From contig JAPLOA010000068.1 of assembly GCA_026400835.1 (NCBI GenBank), positions 1-64,000 of the forward strand: 64,000 bases of DNA. The letters run 5' to 3'. The DNA is from Planctomycetales bacterium (GTDB taxonomy: Bacteria > Planctomycetota > Planctomycetia > Planctomycetales > Planctomycetaceae). Position numbers and translations under genes: made by a program. This document shows, piece by piece, positions 18,219-28,298 of this stretch; position 1 is the stretch's first letter; each line of letters opens with the position of its first letter. The notes beneath the pieces were generated by a model. The model saw only the letters and a list, made by a program, of their open reading frames with translations, was not told the origin of the DNA and made no database searches.

Positions 18219-20573
18219 ATGTCAGTTCCAGACGGACATTTGCTCGGCATTCAGGAAACTCAGAATGCTGCGGCAACCACGCTTCACCTGATCGTTCGCT
18301 TCCTGCGAACGGTTCGGCTGCGAAGCGGGATCCTGATCGCTGCGCTGGTGGTTTCGGGAATCGTCGGAGCTGCCTGGTACATCATGGCGCAACGGATTTA
18401 TCAATCGAATGCCTCCTTGCTGATCGTACGCATCGGCGCCGGTGTGACCGAAGACACGGCTCACAATAACGGCAGTCCCAACAATGACATGCCAACGTTT
18501 ATCGAAATCATGTCGCGCGACGAAGTCATCTCCCGCGCGCTCAAGCAGCTTCCGGAAAAGTATCGAGTCGACTTGAAGGGCTATCCGGAAACACAGTGGA
18601 TTCGACTGATCCGCGACAATCTCTCGGTCTCGTCCGCCTACGCGACGAACCTGCTGGATATGAGCTATCAGTCTAAGGACCCCAAAGCTGCCGCCGCCGT
18701 GTTGGCGCATATGCTTATGGCTTACAAGCAGTTTCTGGACGAGACTCATCAGGGGTCGTCGATTGATAATCTTCGCATGCTGAACGAGAAGCTGGTCCAG
18801 ATCTCGGAGCAACTGGAATCGCTCACGCAACAGCGACTACAGCTCAAAGCGTCTGCCCCTGAACTGGTTGATACCGGTGACAAGACGACCAGCCTGAGCG
18901 TTGTCTCAGAAACGATTAAACTGCTCGCCGCAGAGTACGCGGTGGCTCGCAAAGAGACTGAAGAATCCCGCACAAAAGCCGATGCATTGAAGCGAGCTAT
19001 CAGCAACGGCGAAGACATTCTGCAGTTCGCACTGGAAACTCTGGACTCCGCAGGTCGTCAGCTTATCGAGAACTCAATGGGACTCGGCAGCACCGATGCT
19101 CTGCACGTACAACGGATCAATCAGGAATTGCTGGACCTGCGTTCCGAACTTCGTGATGCCGGTCTGAAGTACGGGGTGAATCATCCGAAGATAGTCGCCC
19201 TGAATGATGAAATTCTGGTAAAGGAATCGTATCTGCAACAGCTTCCCGCTCTGCAGCGTCAACGCATGGATGAGATGGCTCGCACGGAACTTGGGCCGCG
19301 ACTGTCTCAGTATCTCAATCAGCAACTTCAGAAGAACGAAGCGAACGAACGAGCCATCTCAGCTCGGCTTAACGCGGAACAGGCGAAAGCACAGATCCTG
19401 ACTCAGACACTGACGCGATTGGCGGATCTTGATCGAGAAATCGAGCGACTCTACACACAGCAGAGTGAATTGCAGAATTTCTCTGACGGAATCAGTCTGA
19501 ACAAAGATACGTTCATTCGTACCGAGATCGCCAGTAAGCCATCAGTTCCCACTCGCCCGGTATCTCCGCGGCTGGCGACGACAGGAATTCTGTCTTTAAT
19601 GCTGGGGACAATCTGCGGACTCCTGATTATCTGGGTACTGGATATCCTGGACGATCGCTTCAGAACTCCTGAAGAGCTGAAGATGCAGCTTGAGACTCAG
19701 GTGCTGTCGATGATCCCTCGCATGGATGAATTGCCGGGCGAAGGCTTCGAAGCGGTCATGTGTCATACTCGACCACACTCCAAAGAAGTCGAAGCGTTTC
19801 GTTCTCTTCGCACCAGCATTGAATTCTCTCCTCAGGAAACAAACCGCCTGCTTTGCACAAGTACCGAGCCGGGCGATGGCAAAACAACCGTCTCTTCTAA
19901 TCTTGCCGTCGCGTTTGCTCAATCCGGCCGTAGAACACTGTTGATCGATGCTGATATGCGTCGGCCAGGACTCTCAACGCTACTGGGCCTGCGTGACGAT
20001 GTTGGGCTGTCTCGAATTCTGCGTGATACCGAAGATCTGGGGGATTCCATTGAAAAGAACCTGCGAACATCGATCGTGCCGGGCCTTGATGTGATCTCCT
20101 GTGGACCTCGGCCAGTCAATCCGGCGGAACTTCTTGCAGCCGATCGATTCTCAAACCTGCTGGCATGGGCGGAAACTCGCTACGAACAAATCATTGTCGA
20201 TGCTCCGCCGGTTCTGGCGGTCAGTGATCCGGCGATCGTCGGTCGACTGGTTGATGCCGTAGTGTTGGTCGTTCGCCCTGACAAAGATCGTCGACGCATG
20301 GTGATTCGCGCCACGGAAACTCTGCGATCACTGGGCTGTTCACTGCTGGGCGTCGTCGTCAACCATCTGTCAACGACTGATGCTGGCGGTTATGGATATG
20401 GCTACGGTTATGGATACGGCTATGGTTATGGATACGGCCACGATCAGGAGCCGGAACAGAGCGAACTATCCAGTAACGAGCATCCTGAAAAAGACGTGGC
20501 TCATACCCTGTCAATGCTGGCTGCTGGTTCAGCGTCTGAGACATTAACAGAAACGACTCGGCGGGCGGCCTGA
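18219..20573 (+). CDS. Wzc-like chain-length determinant / tyrosine autokinase
   Basis: A 784-residue polysaccharide co-polymerase fused to a BY-kinase. I choose the ATG at 18219; an upstream in-frame ATG at 18159 overlaps the preceding gene. It has an N-terminal Wzz domain with one membrane segment (about 28-53), a periplasmic coiled coil (about 190-420), the P-x-x-P-x-x-P region before the second membrane segment (about 445-475), and then the kinase. The kinase has Walker A E-P-G-D-G-K-T-T (about 548-556), Walker A' L-L-I-D-A-D-M-R-R-P-G and Walker B I-I-V-D-A-P-P. The C-terminus has a tyrosine cluster of eight alternating Gly-Tyr units. It probably regulates polymer length and export by autophosphorylation, together with the neighbouring Wza-like and Wzy-like proteins. 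Confidence 0.93.
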   Translation: MSVPDGHLLGIQETQNAAATTLHLIVRFLRTVRLRSGILIAALVVSGIVGAAWYIMAQRIYQSNASLLIVRIGAGVTEDTAHNNGSPNNDMPTFIEIMSRDEVISRALKQLPEKYRVDLKGYPETQWIRLIRDNLSVSSAYATNLLDMSYQSKDPKAAAAVLAHMLMAYKQFLDETHQGSSIDNLRMLNEKLVQISEQLESLTQQRLQLKASAPELVDTGDKTTSLSVVSETIKLLAAEYAVARKETEESRTKADALKRAISNGEDILQFALETLDSAGRQLIENSMGLGSTDALHVQRINQELLDLRSELRDAGLKYGVNHPKIVALNDEILVKESYLQQLPALQRQRMDEMARTELGPRLSQYLNQQLQKNEANERAISARLNAEQAKAQILTQTLTRLADLDREIERLYTQQSELQNFSDGISLNKDTFIRTEIASKPSVPTRPVSPRLATTGILSLMLGTICGLLIIWVLDILDDRFRTPEELKMQLETQVLSMIPRMDELPGEGFEAVMCHTRPHSKEVEAFRSLRTSIEFSPQETNRLLCTSTEPGDGKTTVSSNLAVAFAQSGRRTLLIDADMRRPGLSTLLGLRDDVGLSRILRDTEDLGDSIEKNLRTSIVPGLDVISCGPRPVNPAELLAADRFSNLLAWAETRYEQIIVDAPPVLAVSDPAIVGRLVDAVVLVVRPDKDRRRMVIRATETLRSLGCSLLGVVVNHLSTTDAGGYGYGYGYGYGYGYGYGHDQEPEQSELSSNEHPEKDVAHTLSMLAAGSASETLTETTRRAA
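20388..20441 (+). repeat. Three 18-base tandem repeats encoding the Gly-Tyr cluster
   Basis: Three near-identical 18-base units (20388-20405, 20406-20423, 20424-20441) each begin GGTTATGGATA. Each encodes six residues of alternating Gly and Tyr, the last ending in Gly-His. They form the tyrosine cluster of the BY-kinase. Units of 18 bases keep the reading frame, so copy-number change would add or remove three tyrosines at a time. Confidence 0.9.
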
Positions 20574-20593
20574 CCAAAGAATTGCCGATTGAT

Positions 20594-20630
20594 GATTTGA
20601 AATCTGAGATTTGAAATCTCCAATCTGAAT
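20594..20630. repeat. Degenerate AAATCTGAGATTT-type repeat
   Basis: An AT-rich run made of variants of GATTTGAAATCT and GAGATTTGAAATCTC in the spacer before the O-antigen ligase gene. A related stretch on the other orientation lies before aroC (53792-53842). It is probably a simple-sequence intergenic repeat. Confidence 0.5.
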
Positions 20631-20653
20631 GCAGAAATCCCTCGGATCCTCAT

Positions 20654-23563
20654 ATGTCACGGAGTTCCAAATCTTCTCGAAACATCGCCTCGGAAACCGC
20701 GAGGTTTGCCGGCGTGTCTTCGTGGCAGATACCGAGCCGTCCGGTTCTCCTGTGGCTTACCGATGCGATCTTTGTTGCTCTGATCGTCGTCTTTCCGTTC
20801 ATCATGGGTGGGCGTGAGGCGTGGGGACATCGAATTCTGGTCACGCTGTCGATGGCACTCGGATTTTGCTGGTGCCTGCATCGTATCCGAGCTGGTGGTA
20901 AGCTGGTTCTGCTATCGCTTGAACCATTAATGCTGGCCGGTCTACTGCTGGTCTGGCTGCAGGCGATTCCAATCACAAGCGATGTTCTGCATCAACTGTC
21001 TGGTGAATACGACCGGCTGCTGCCCGCACCAACCGCGATCTCTGCAGACTCATCGACACAGCCGGCCTCATCAATGTGGACGTCTGCCAGTCTGTATCCG
21101 ACTGAGACGAAACATGGCTTATTGATTCTGGCCTCGTATGTTGTGATTGCCGTGGTCTCCGCCCAGCGAATCACCAGTGAACAGGACTGCCATCATCTGT
21201 TAAAACTTGTGGGAGTCTCCGGACTTCTGATGACGGCGTTTGCCGTCGTACAGCTTGTCACTTCCAACGACTACTTCTTCTGGTTCTACAGGCACCCCTA
21301 CACAGGGACTCGCGAAGTTCTCAAGGGCGCTTTCACGAATCGCAATCATTTTGCTCAGTTCCTGTCGTTGTCGATTGGACCATTAATCTGGTGGATGCTG
21401 ATCGGACGAACTTCGAATGTCTCTGCTGGTCCAGCGCGTCGATCAAGTCCCGGACCTGCTCAGGGGAGTCATTCCAGCTTCGATCGAGTCATTGATCCGC
21501 GTCTGATTCTGCTCATCTGTGCAACGGGTGGTGTCCTGCTGGCGATCATGCTTTCTCTTTCTCGCGGAGGCATGATTTCGGCCGGTCTGGCCTGCGTCGT
21601 TTGTCTGGCAGGACTGTGGAAGAGCGGACGAGTTCATGCGTCTCTGGCATTCGTCACGCTGAGCCTCGGCGTCATCGCGCTTTGTGGGCTGACGATTTTT
21701 GGTAACGACAGCGTCGAAGAACGAGTTGCTCAGTTGGCCTCCGGCGATGCCGATCAGATCGACAAGCTGAGTGCTCGACGATCCATCTGGAATGCGGACA
21801 TCAAGGCGATCAAAGCGTTTCCGTTGCTTGGCACTGGAGTCGGCAGTCATCGTTTTGTGTATCCGCTGTACATGGATGATCTGGCAAAGTTTCCGAATGT
21901 TACGTTCTCGCACGCCGAAAGTTCCTACATTCATCTGGCTCTGGAAACAGGACTTGCGGGACTTGCGCTTCTGACGATGGGACTGCTGCTATCTGTCGGA
22001 CGTATCGTTCTCAACATCCTCCGGACCAGTGACTCTTCCATGATTGCTTTACTGACCGTCATCTGTGCCAGTTTGATCGGCGGAATGGTTCACGCAGCGG
22101 TGGACTTTATCTGGTATGCTCCCGCAATCGTTGTGACGACCATTCTGCTGGGTGTGGCCGGACTCAGGCTTTGCACCGGATTCGCTTCCCATCGTGCGAT
22201 TCCCATTCCACGTCTCGGATGGTTCGCGATGGGAGCCGTCTGCCTGTTTGTTCTGTGCAATGCTCAGCCGAATTTGCAGCGTCGGGTTGCCGGGGAGCGT
22301 CTTTGGTTCCAATATCTGAATGCAGACTTTGACGCAGCCCTCACATTTCATGAAGAACGAACGACAACATCAGACTCTGATGCAACAGAAGAATTGATGA
22401 ACGTCGGTGGCTTACTCACGACAGACGAGGTGATTTCTACTGAGAAACCGTGGGCTGATCATTCGCAGGCAGAATCATCCGGTCACGAAGACGCGACTGC
22501 GACGTACAAATCAGATAAGTCCCAGCCAGCATTTCAACGAGCACGTGCTGCATCGCTGCGTGATCGAATTCATTTGCTCCTGGCGTCACTCAAAGCCAAC
22601 CCGAACCAGGCCGAGGCCAGTCAGGAGTTGGCGACCACATGCCTGGAGCTCTTCGAGGTTCTGCAGACAACGGGTGACAATAGGATGTCGTTGCCGCAAA
22701 TCCGCGATGTTGTGCTGACGTCAGAGTACAGGAGCGACAAAGAAATGCTGGTCTTTCTGAAACGTGCCTTCGGATCGTCCATGCGGTTGCCCCTTCTTAG
22801 CAATCATTTCAGTCGACAAGCCCTGACGCTGTGCCCTCTGGCGGGTAAGGCGTGGGAAGTTCGCATGGCGACAGACTTTCTTCGAGATCCCTCGGATACT
22901 CATCATGATCATTTGATCGCTCAGGCCATCACGATCGGGCACCATTCTCCAAAAGCCCTGCACTCGATTGGTCTGACTTTGCTGCAGGAGGGTGAAACCG
23001 AAGACGCATGGAAACTCTGGAATCAGGTGTTTCACTCGAGCCGTGAGCTGCGTCTTTCGATCTGCAAAACTCTGTTGAGCAGTCATTCGGTGAATTTAAT
23101 ACTGAAGCGATTCCAGCCGACGCTGGACGAGCTTCCGGAAGTCCTGCTGGCGTGTCAGGAATCCGGACGAAAAGCGGACATGATGACCTTGGCCTACGCC
23201 ACTGTGGATGTTGTTCAAAAGTCAGTCCGCCAAAATGCTCAATCTGCAGACGCTGGCCATGAACGGCACGTTGCTCTGCTGATGGATGTTTACAGAAACA
23301 TCTACCAGTTGAGTGCTTATGAAGAATGCAGAACGCTGCTGCAACTGGCTATCGATTGCGATCCCATGTCCGAACCACCTCGGCGAGCCCTGGGGCTGCT
23401 GTTTCTGGATCAGAAGCAGTATGCCGAAGCGGAGGCTCTCTTCGCCTGGTGTGCGGATCAGATTCCTGGCGACGCCAGGCTGGATGAACTCCGCCGTGAA
23501 TGCCGACGTCTGGAAGCCAATCAGGCTCGACGAATCCGTACAGTGGGTTACGAACTGCCATAA
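20654..23563 (+). CDS. O-antigen ligase/polymerase (Wzy/WaaL-like) with TPR tail
   Basis: A 969-residue protein. The first about 560 residues contain 11-13 membrane segments with the Wzy_C signature region: a long extracytoplasmic loop with G-T-G-V-G-S-H-R-F-V-Y-P, then H-A-E-S-S-Y-I-H-L-A-L-E-T-G-L-A-G-L. The C-terminal about 390 residues are soluble and helical, with TPR-like repeats (S-L-K-A-N-P-N-Q-A-E-A-S-Q-E-L-A; E-A-E-A-L-F-A-W-C-A-D-Q). It probably polymerises polysaccharide repeat units or ligates glycan to an acceptor; sequence alone does not separate these. It is last in the export block after the Wza- and Wzc-like genes and ends against a palindrome and the convergent chrA. Confidence 0.9.
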   Translation: MSRSSKSSRNIASETARFAGVSSWQIPSRPVLLWLTDAIFVALIVVFPFIMGGREAWGHRILVTLSMALGFCWCLHRIRAGGKLVLLSLEPLMLAGLLLVWLQAIPITSDVLHQLSGEYDRLLPAPTAISADSSTQPASSMWTSASLYPTETKHGLLILASYVVIAVVSAQRITSEQDCHHLLKLVGVSGLLMTAFAVVQLVTSNDYFFWFYRHPYTGTREVLKGAFTNRNHFAQFLSLSIGPLIWWMLIGRTSNVSAGPARRSSPGPAQGSHSSFDRVIDPRLILLICATGGVLLAIMLSLSRGGMISAGLACVVCLAGLWKSGRVHASLAFVTLSLGVIALCGLTIFGNDSVEERVAQLASGDADQIDKLSARRSIWNADIKAIKAFPLLGTGVGSHRFVYPLYMDDLAKFPNVTFSHAESSYIHLALETGLAGLALLTMGLLLSVGRIVLNILRTSDSSMIALLTVICASLIGGMVHAAVDFIWYAPAIVVTTILLGVAGLRLCTGFASHRAIPIPRLGWFAMGAVCLFVLCNAQPNLQRRVAGERLWFQYLNADFDAALTFHEERTTTSDSDATEELMNVGGLLTTDEVISTEKPWADHSQAESSGHEDATATYKSDKSQPAFQRARAASLRDRIHLLLASLKANPNQAEASQELATTCLELFEVLQTTGDNRMSLPQIRDVVLTSEYRSDKEMLVFLKRAFGSSMRLPLLSNHFSRQALTLCPLAGKAWEVRMATDFLRDPSDTHHDHLIAQAITIGHHSPKALHSIGLTLLQEGETEDAWKLWNQVFHSSRELRLSICKTLLSSHSVNLILKRFQPTLDELPEVLLACQESGRKADMMTLAYATVDVVQKSVRQNAQSADAGHERHVALLMDVYRNIYQLSAYEECRTLLQLAIDCDPMSEPPRRALGLLFLDQKQYAEAEALFAWCADQIPGDARLDELRRECRRLEANQARRIRTVGYELP

Positions 23564-23636
23564 CCGGGCCAGGACTCCGGTCATTGGAAACTACCGGTCC
23601 GAGAACTGGACAAACGCAAGTCCGCACCGACGTTTC

Positions 23637-23718
23637 GACCGAAAGATTGAACGACCGAAAGATTAAGCCCAAACACTGAACTCTGACCAAAACAATTTGG
23701 TCCATAAATCTTTCGGTC
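23637..23718. terminator. Nested stem-loop between convergent genes
   Basis: GACCGAAAGATT occurs twice in direct orientation (23637-23648 and 23653-23664) and once inverted (23707-23718), so a 12-bp stem can form. Inside it is a second stem, GACCAAA (23685-23691) with TTTGGTC (23696-23702), over a 4-base loop. It lies between the 3' ends of the O-antigen ligase gene and chrA and probably ends both transcripts. There is no long U-tract. Confidence 0.6.
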
Positions 23719-23759
23719 AAACCATCTCGTCGCAATGTCTGGCACAACAACGAGATCGT

Positions 23760-25121
23760 TCACGGCCACATCAATCGCAGCACAAAGCCAGCGACAACGC
23801 ACGTCGCCAGAGTCACCGCGAGTCCTCGATGAAAGACGAACATCACCACAAAGGCCAGCAAAGAAATCACGCAGGCGCCGGGAAGCACAGTGGACCAGAC
23901 AGGGATTGAGATCGAAGCTGGGCCAATAATCTCTGTTGAATGTTTCTCGAAAAGCGTGGCCAGAGCAAAGTTGACTCCCAGCGTCGCGATAACTCCCACG
24001 ACGGAAGCAGTGATCGCCGTCAACGCGGAACTGAGCCACTTCTTGTGCAGCAATTTCTCCACATACGGAGCGCCCAGAAAGATCCAGTAGAAGCACGGAA
24101 CAAAAGTCACCCAGGTCGTCAGCACGGCTCCGGAGGTTCCGGCGAGCAGAGGTGGCAATCCAGTACCGTGACGCCAGGCGGCCAGAAAACCGACAAACTG
24201 CACGACCATAATCAGCGGGCCTGGAGTTGTCTCTGCCAGCCCCAGACCATCAACCATTTCTCGCTTCTCAACCCAGTGATAATGATCGACGGCCTGCTGA
24301 TCCACGTAGCTCAGGACCGAGTAAGCACCACCAAACGTCACAACAGCCGCTTTGCTGAAGAAGATCGACGACTGTGTGTAGACGCTGTCACGCCCCGTCA
24401 TTTTTGCGGCAAACAGAATCGGAGTAAACCACAACGCGAGACAGACAACACTGACAATCAGGGAACGCCACAATTCCGATCGCCATGATGTGTGTTCAAC
24501 GCTGAGTGGCAACGCGGGCTCTGAGTCCTTCTTCTTCGCGACCACAAACATCGCCGGAGCGACTCGCTGGCCGACAATGCCAACCAGGCCTGCAATAGCG
24601 ATCACTGCAGGAAACGGCAGCAGTTTCGCCCACAGAACAAGAAAAGCAATGACCGAGATCATGACCAGACCTCGATTCTTCAGCACACGCCGACTGACTC
24701 GCAGCACAGCTTCCGCAACGACGGCCAGCACAGCGCACTTGAGCCCAAAAAAGAGCGACTGAAATGTGAACGAATCCTGAAACGAAACGTACAGCAGGCT
24801 CAGCAACAGGATCGAAACAAAGCCCGGCAGAATGAACAGCAATCCAGCCATCAATCCGCCACGAACCCCGTGCATCAACCAGCCGATGTACGTAGCCAGT
24901 TGTTGAGCTTCAGGTCCCGGCAGCAACATGCAAAAGTTGAGCGCATGCAGAAAGCGGCGTTCATCCAGCCACTTTTTTTCATCCACAATAATGCGATGCA
25001 TCACAGCGATTTGTGCCGCCGGCCCACCAAAACTCAACAGAGCGACACGCAGCCAAACGACAAAAGATTCCCACAGTGAGACAGTCACCTGGGATGATGA
25101 AGAAGGAGTCTCCGAAGACAC
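23760..25121 (-). CDS. chrA: Chromate efflux transporter ChrA
   Basis: A 453-residue CHR-family protein that exports chromate from the cytoplasm. The start is a GTG at 25121 with AGAGGA about nine bases upstream. Two homologous CHR domains are visible, each with a Gly-Gly motif: S-F-G-G-P-A-A-Q-I-A-V-M with L-P-G-P-E-A-Q-Q in the first (about residues 16-200), and T-F-G-G-A-Y-S-V-L-S-Y-V with T-T-P-G-P-L-I in the second (about 235-445). The length is that of the long, two-domain form. It stands alone without chrB or a visible regulator. The family also includes members of uncertain substrate, so chromate is the family assignment, not proven here. Confidence 0.92.
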   Translation of the reverse strand: MSSETPSSSSQVTVSLWESFVVWLRVALLSFGGPAAQIAVMHRIIVDEKKWLDERRFLHALNFCMLLPGPEAQQLATYIGWLMHGVRGGLMAGLLFILPGFVSILLLSLLYVSFQDSFTFQSLFFGLKCAVLAVVAEAVLRVSRRVLKNRGLVMISVIAFLVLWAKLLPFPAVIAIAGLVGIVGQRVAPAMFVVAKKKDSEPALPLSVEHTSWRSELWRSLIVSVVCLALWFTPILFAAKMTGRDSVYTQSSIFFSKAAVVTFGGAYSVLSYVDQQAVDHYHWVEKREMVDGLGLAETTPGPLIMVVQFVGFLAAWRHGTGLPPLLAGTSGAVLTTWVTFVPCFYWIFLGAPYVEKLLHKKWLSSALTAITASVVGVIATLGVNFALATLFEKHSTEIIGPASISIPVWSTVLPGACVISLLAFVVMFVFHRGLAVTLATCVVAGFVLRLMWP

Positions 25122-25219
25122 GCTTTTGATTCCTCTGTGGAGACGCAGATCGGGATACTGAAGACGTCACCGCATTGTCAGACCGGCCGCGATACAGGGC
25201 AGCAGAAACAAAGAAAACT

Positions 25220-26464
25220 CTACGGTGAGGTTTCGGGCTTCTTCACAACATTGTCAGGCAAAAGATGTCCCATCTTTTCGCGTTTCGCGGTCATGTAGTT
25301 TGTGCGACATTCATGCGGCGGAGCAACAATTGCGACCTGCTCGACAACAGTCAGATCAACACCTGAATAGACAAACGCATCTGTCTTTTTGGGATTGTTC
25401 GTCAGCAGCCGCACACGACTCAGTCCCAGATCTTTCAGGATCTGCAGTCCAACCATGTAGTCACGCATATCGGCCTTGAAGCCCAGCCGATGATTGGCTT
25501 CGACTGTATCAAGACCTTCATCCTGAAGCTGATACGCCTTGAGCTTTGCCAGCAAACCGATTCCTCGACCTTCCTGCGGAAGATAAACGACGGCCCCGGT
25601 TCCTTCTTCATGAATCATCTTCATCGCCATCCGCAACTGATCACCACAGTCGCAGCGGAGTGAATCCAGCACGTCACCCGTGAAGCAGGATGAATGCATA
25701 CGAACGAGCGGAGCTTCGGCCTTGCTAAGATCACCCCAGACAAGTGCGAGAGGTTCCTGATTTTCATGAGTCACCTGGTAGCCCACAACCATCGGTGTCC
25801 CCAGATCGGCCGTCGGCATTGGCACGGCGACAATTCGAGTGACCAGTTGCTCACGCATACGACGAAAACGAATCAGTTCTTCGATCGAGATCATCGGAAT
25901 CTGATACTGATCAGCCAACGCCCGCAGTTCGGTCAGATCCGCCATGCCATGACTGGTCTGACTGCAGATTTCGATCAGAACACCAACCGGACGTTTTCCC
26001 GCCAGTCGCATCAGATCGATCGTCGCCTCCGTATGTCCCGCACGGCGGAGTACGCCACCGTCCATCCCAAGCAAAGGATTCACATGGCCCGGCTGCAGAA
26101 AATCATCCGCCAGTGACGCCGGATCTGCCAGCGCGCGAATCGTGCGAGCCCGATTGATGGCACTCACACCGGTCCCTGCGGACACATGATCAACAGCTCG
26201 CAAAAATGCGGTCTTGTTTGGAGCCGTGTTGCTGGATTCTTCAACCACTGGCCGCAACTTCAGTCGCGCCGCATCGTCGGCAGCGACCGGAACACACAGC
26301 GTCCCTCGACCAACTCGCAACATGAAGTCAACTTGTTCCGGTGTGATGGACTCCGCCGCACAGACGAAGTCGCCTTCGTTTTCACGATCTTCGTCATCCA
26401 CAACGATGATCATGCCACCGGATTTCAGCGCGTCGATCGCCTGCTGGATTGAATGCAGAGGCAC
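25220..26464 (-). CDS. ribBA: Bifunctional DHBP synthase / GTP cyclohydrolase II
   Basis: A 414-residue riboflavin biosynthesis enzyme. The N-terminal DHBP synthase (ribB, residues about 1-205) makes 3,4-dihydroxy-2-butanone 4-phosphate from ribulose 5-phosphate; it has D-D-E-D-R-E-N-E-G-D and R-R-A-G-H-T-E-A. The C-terminal GTP cyclohydrolase II (ribA, about 208-400) opens the GTP imidazole ring; it has zinc cysteines Cys260, Cys271 and Cys273 in C-F-T-G-D...C-D-C-G, and Q-E-G-R-G-I-G. The start is a GTG. The DHBPS segment S-N-T-A-P-N-K-T-A-F is more divergent than usual. I saw no FMN riboswitch signature upstream. The gene stands alone from other rib genes. Confidence 0.95.
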   Translation of the reverse strand: MPLHSIQQAIDALKSGGMIIVVDDEDRENEGDFVCAAESITPEQVDFMLRVGRGTLCVPVAADDAARLKLRPVVEESSNTAPNKTAFLRAVDHVSAGTGVSAINRARTIRALADPASLADDFLQPGHVNPLLGMDGGVLRRAGHTEATIDLMRLAGKRPVGVLIEICSQTSHGMADLTELRALADQYQIPMISIEELIRFRRMREQLVTRIVAVPMPTADLGTPMVVGYQVTHENQEPLALVWGDLSKAEAPLVRMHSSCFTGDVLDSLRCDCGDQLRMAMKMIHEEGTGAVVYLPQEGRGIGLLAKLKAYQLQDEGLDTVEANHRLGFKADMRDYMVGLQILKDLGLSRVRLLTNNPKKTDAFVYSGVDLTVVEQVAIVAPPHECRTNYMTAKREKMGHLLPDNVVKKPETSP

Positions 26465-26672
26465 GGTTTCTGTTCTCTTTGAAAATTTGAGGAGGCAAAT
26501 CTTGAAAAAGAGGTACCGAAGCCAATGTCGCGAAGTAACTTCCGAACATTCAACTTTAGACTACTGCACCTTTTTTACGTGACAGGAGCAGTGAAGACCG
26601 CCCTGCGGCTGATTCTAGTTCTTGCCACGCGAATTCAGTAGGTACAAAGTCAGCAAAGTGCTTTAAGAGGCT

Positions 26673-26758
26673 CTAACAAAACCGGGACAGGCACCCATGA
26701 AGGTCGCTTTTCTCATCGATTCCGCGCTCTCGGCGTGAGCCAGTCCCGGTTTTGTTAG
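26673..26758. repeat. Palindrome with 16-base perfect arms
   Basis: CTAACAAAACCGGGAC (26673-26688) and GTCCCGGTTTTGTTAG (26743-26758) are exact complements separated by 54 bases. The stem would be very stable. It lies between recA and ribBA, both read leftwards, and may end recA transcription. It looks like a dispersed intergenic repeat. Confidence 0.85.
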
Positions 26759-26851
26759 GCGTTCGAAATCAAAGCATGGTCGTCTTTGCAAAACACATCC
26801 GAGTTCCTACATGTGTTTGCATCCCGACGCGGAAGCAACGAACACCCTCGA

Positions 26852-26874
26852 CACCCGTCGCTCCGTCGACGGGA
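26852..26874. repeat. Short palindrome CCCGTCG-N6-CGACGGG, copy 1
   Basis: Stem CCCGTCG (26854-26860) and CGACGGG (26867-26873) over loop CTCCGT. The same 23-base stretch, in opposite orientation and with one difference, is at 41279-41301. Both copies lie just past the 3' end of a minus-strand gene, here recA. Confidence 0.75.
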
Positions 26875-26913
26875 TTTTCGAAAATGAATCGTCCGGGTGT
26901 GAATCCGAACTGA

Positions 26914-27990
<1,077 letters not shown>

Positions 27991-28298
27991 GGGTCCAACT
28001 TTCGAAAACAGGAGTCTTTTTAAGGTCTGCAAGGGCTGCAAGGGCTGCTAATCGGGATTCGCGCCACAATGCTCGGACTGATTCCAGTCACATCCAGGGA
28101 GTCTAGCGAAACCACACCCAACAGGGAACTTTCGTAGCGTAGGAAATTACGGCAGATCAGTGCGGTATTATGGACCGTTTTCTGGCGGAATGCCAATCTG
28201 AGGGCTGCGGCGATTCTACGCACCTGCGGCCAGAGAAACATCGAGATTTCTCTGTTTATTGATGCCGGCTCTGCTACCAATGAAGCCCAATTTGACTG

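Larger units (their letters stand above)
26465..26913. other. ribBA-recA spacer with palindromes
   Basis: This 449-base spacer separates two minus-strand genes: ribBA starts at its left end and recA ends at its right end. No gene is supported. It contains the 16-bp-arm palindrome at 26673-26758 and the short palindrome at 26852-26874, listed separately. Confidence 0.6.

Noticed and set aside
26465-26620. FMN riboswitch ahead of ribBA
   Set aside because: I found none of the conserved FMN-element junction sequences on the minus strand.
27991-28150. LexA-binding site upstream of recA
   Set aside because: Neither a GAAC-N4-GTTC nor a GTTC-direct-repeat type box is visible.
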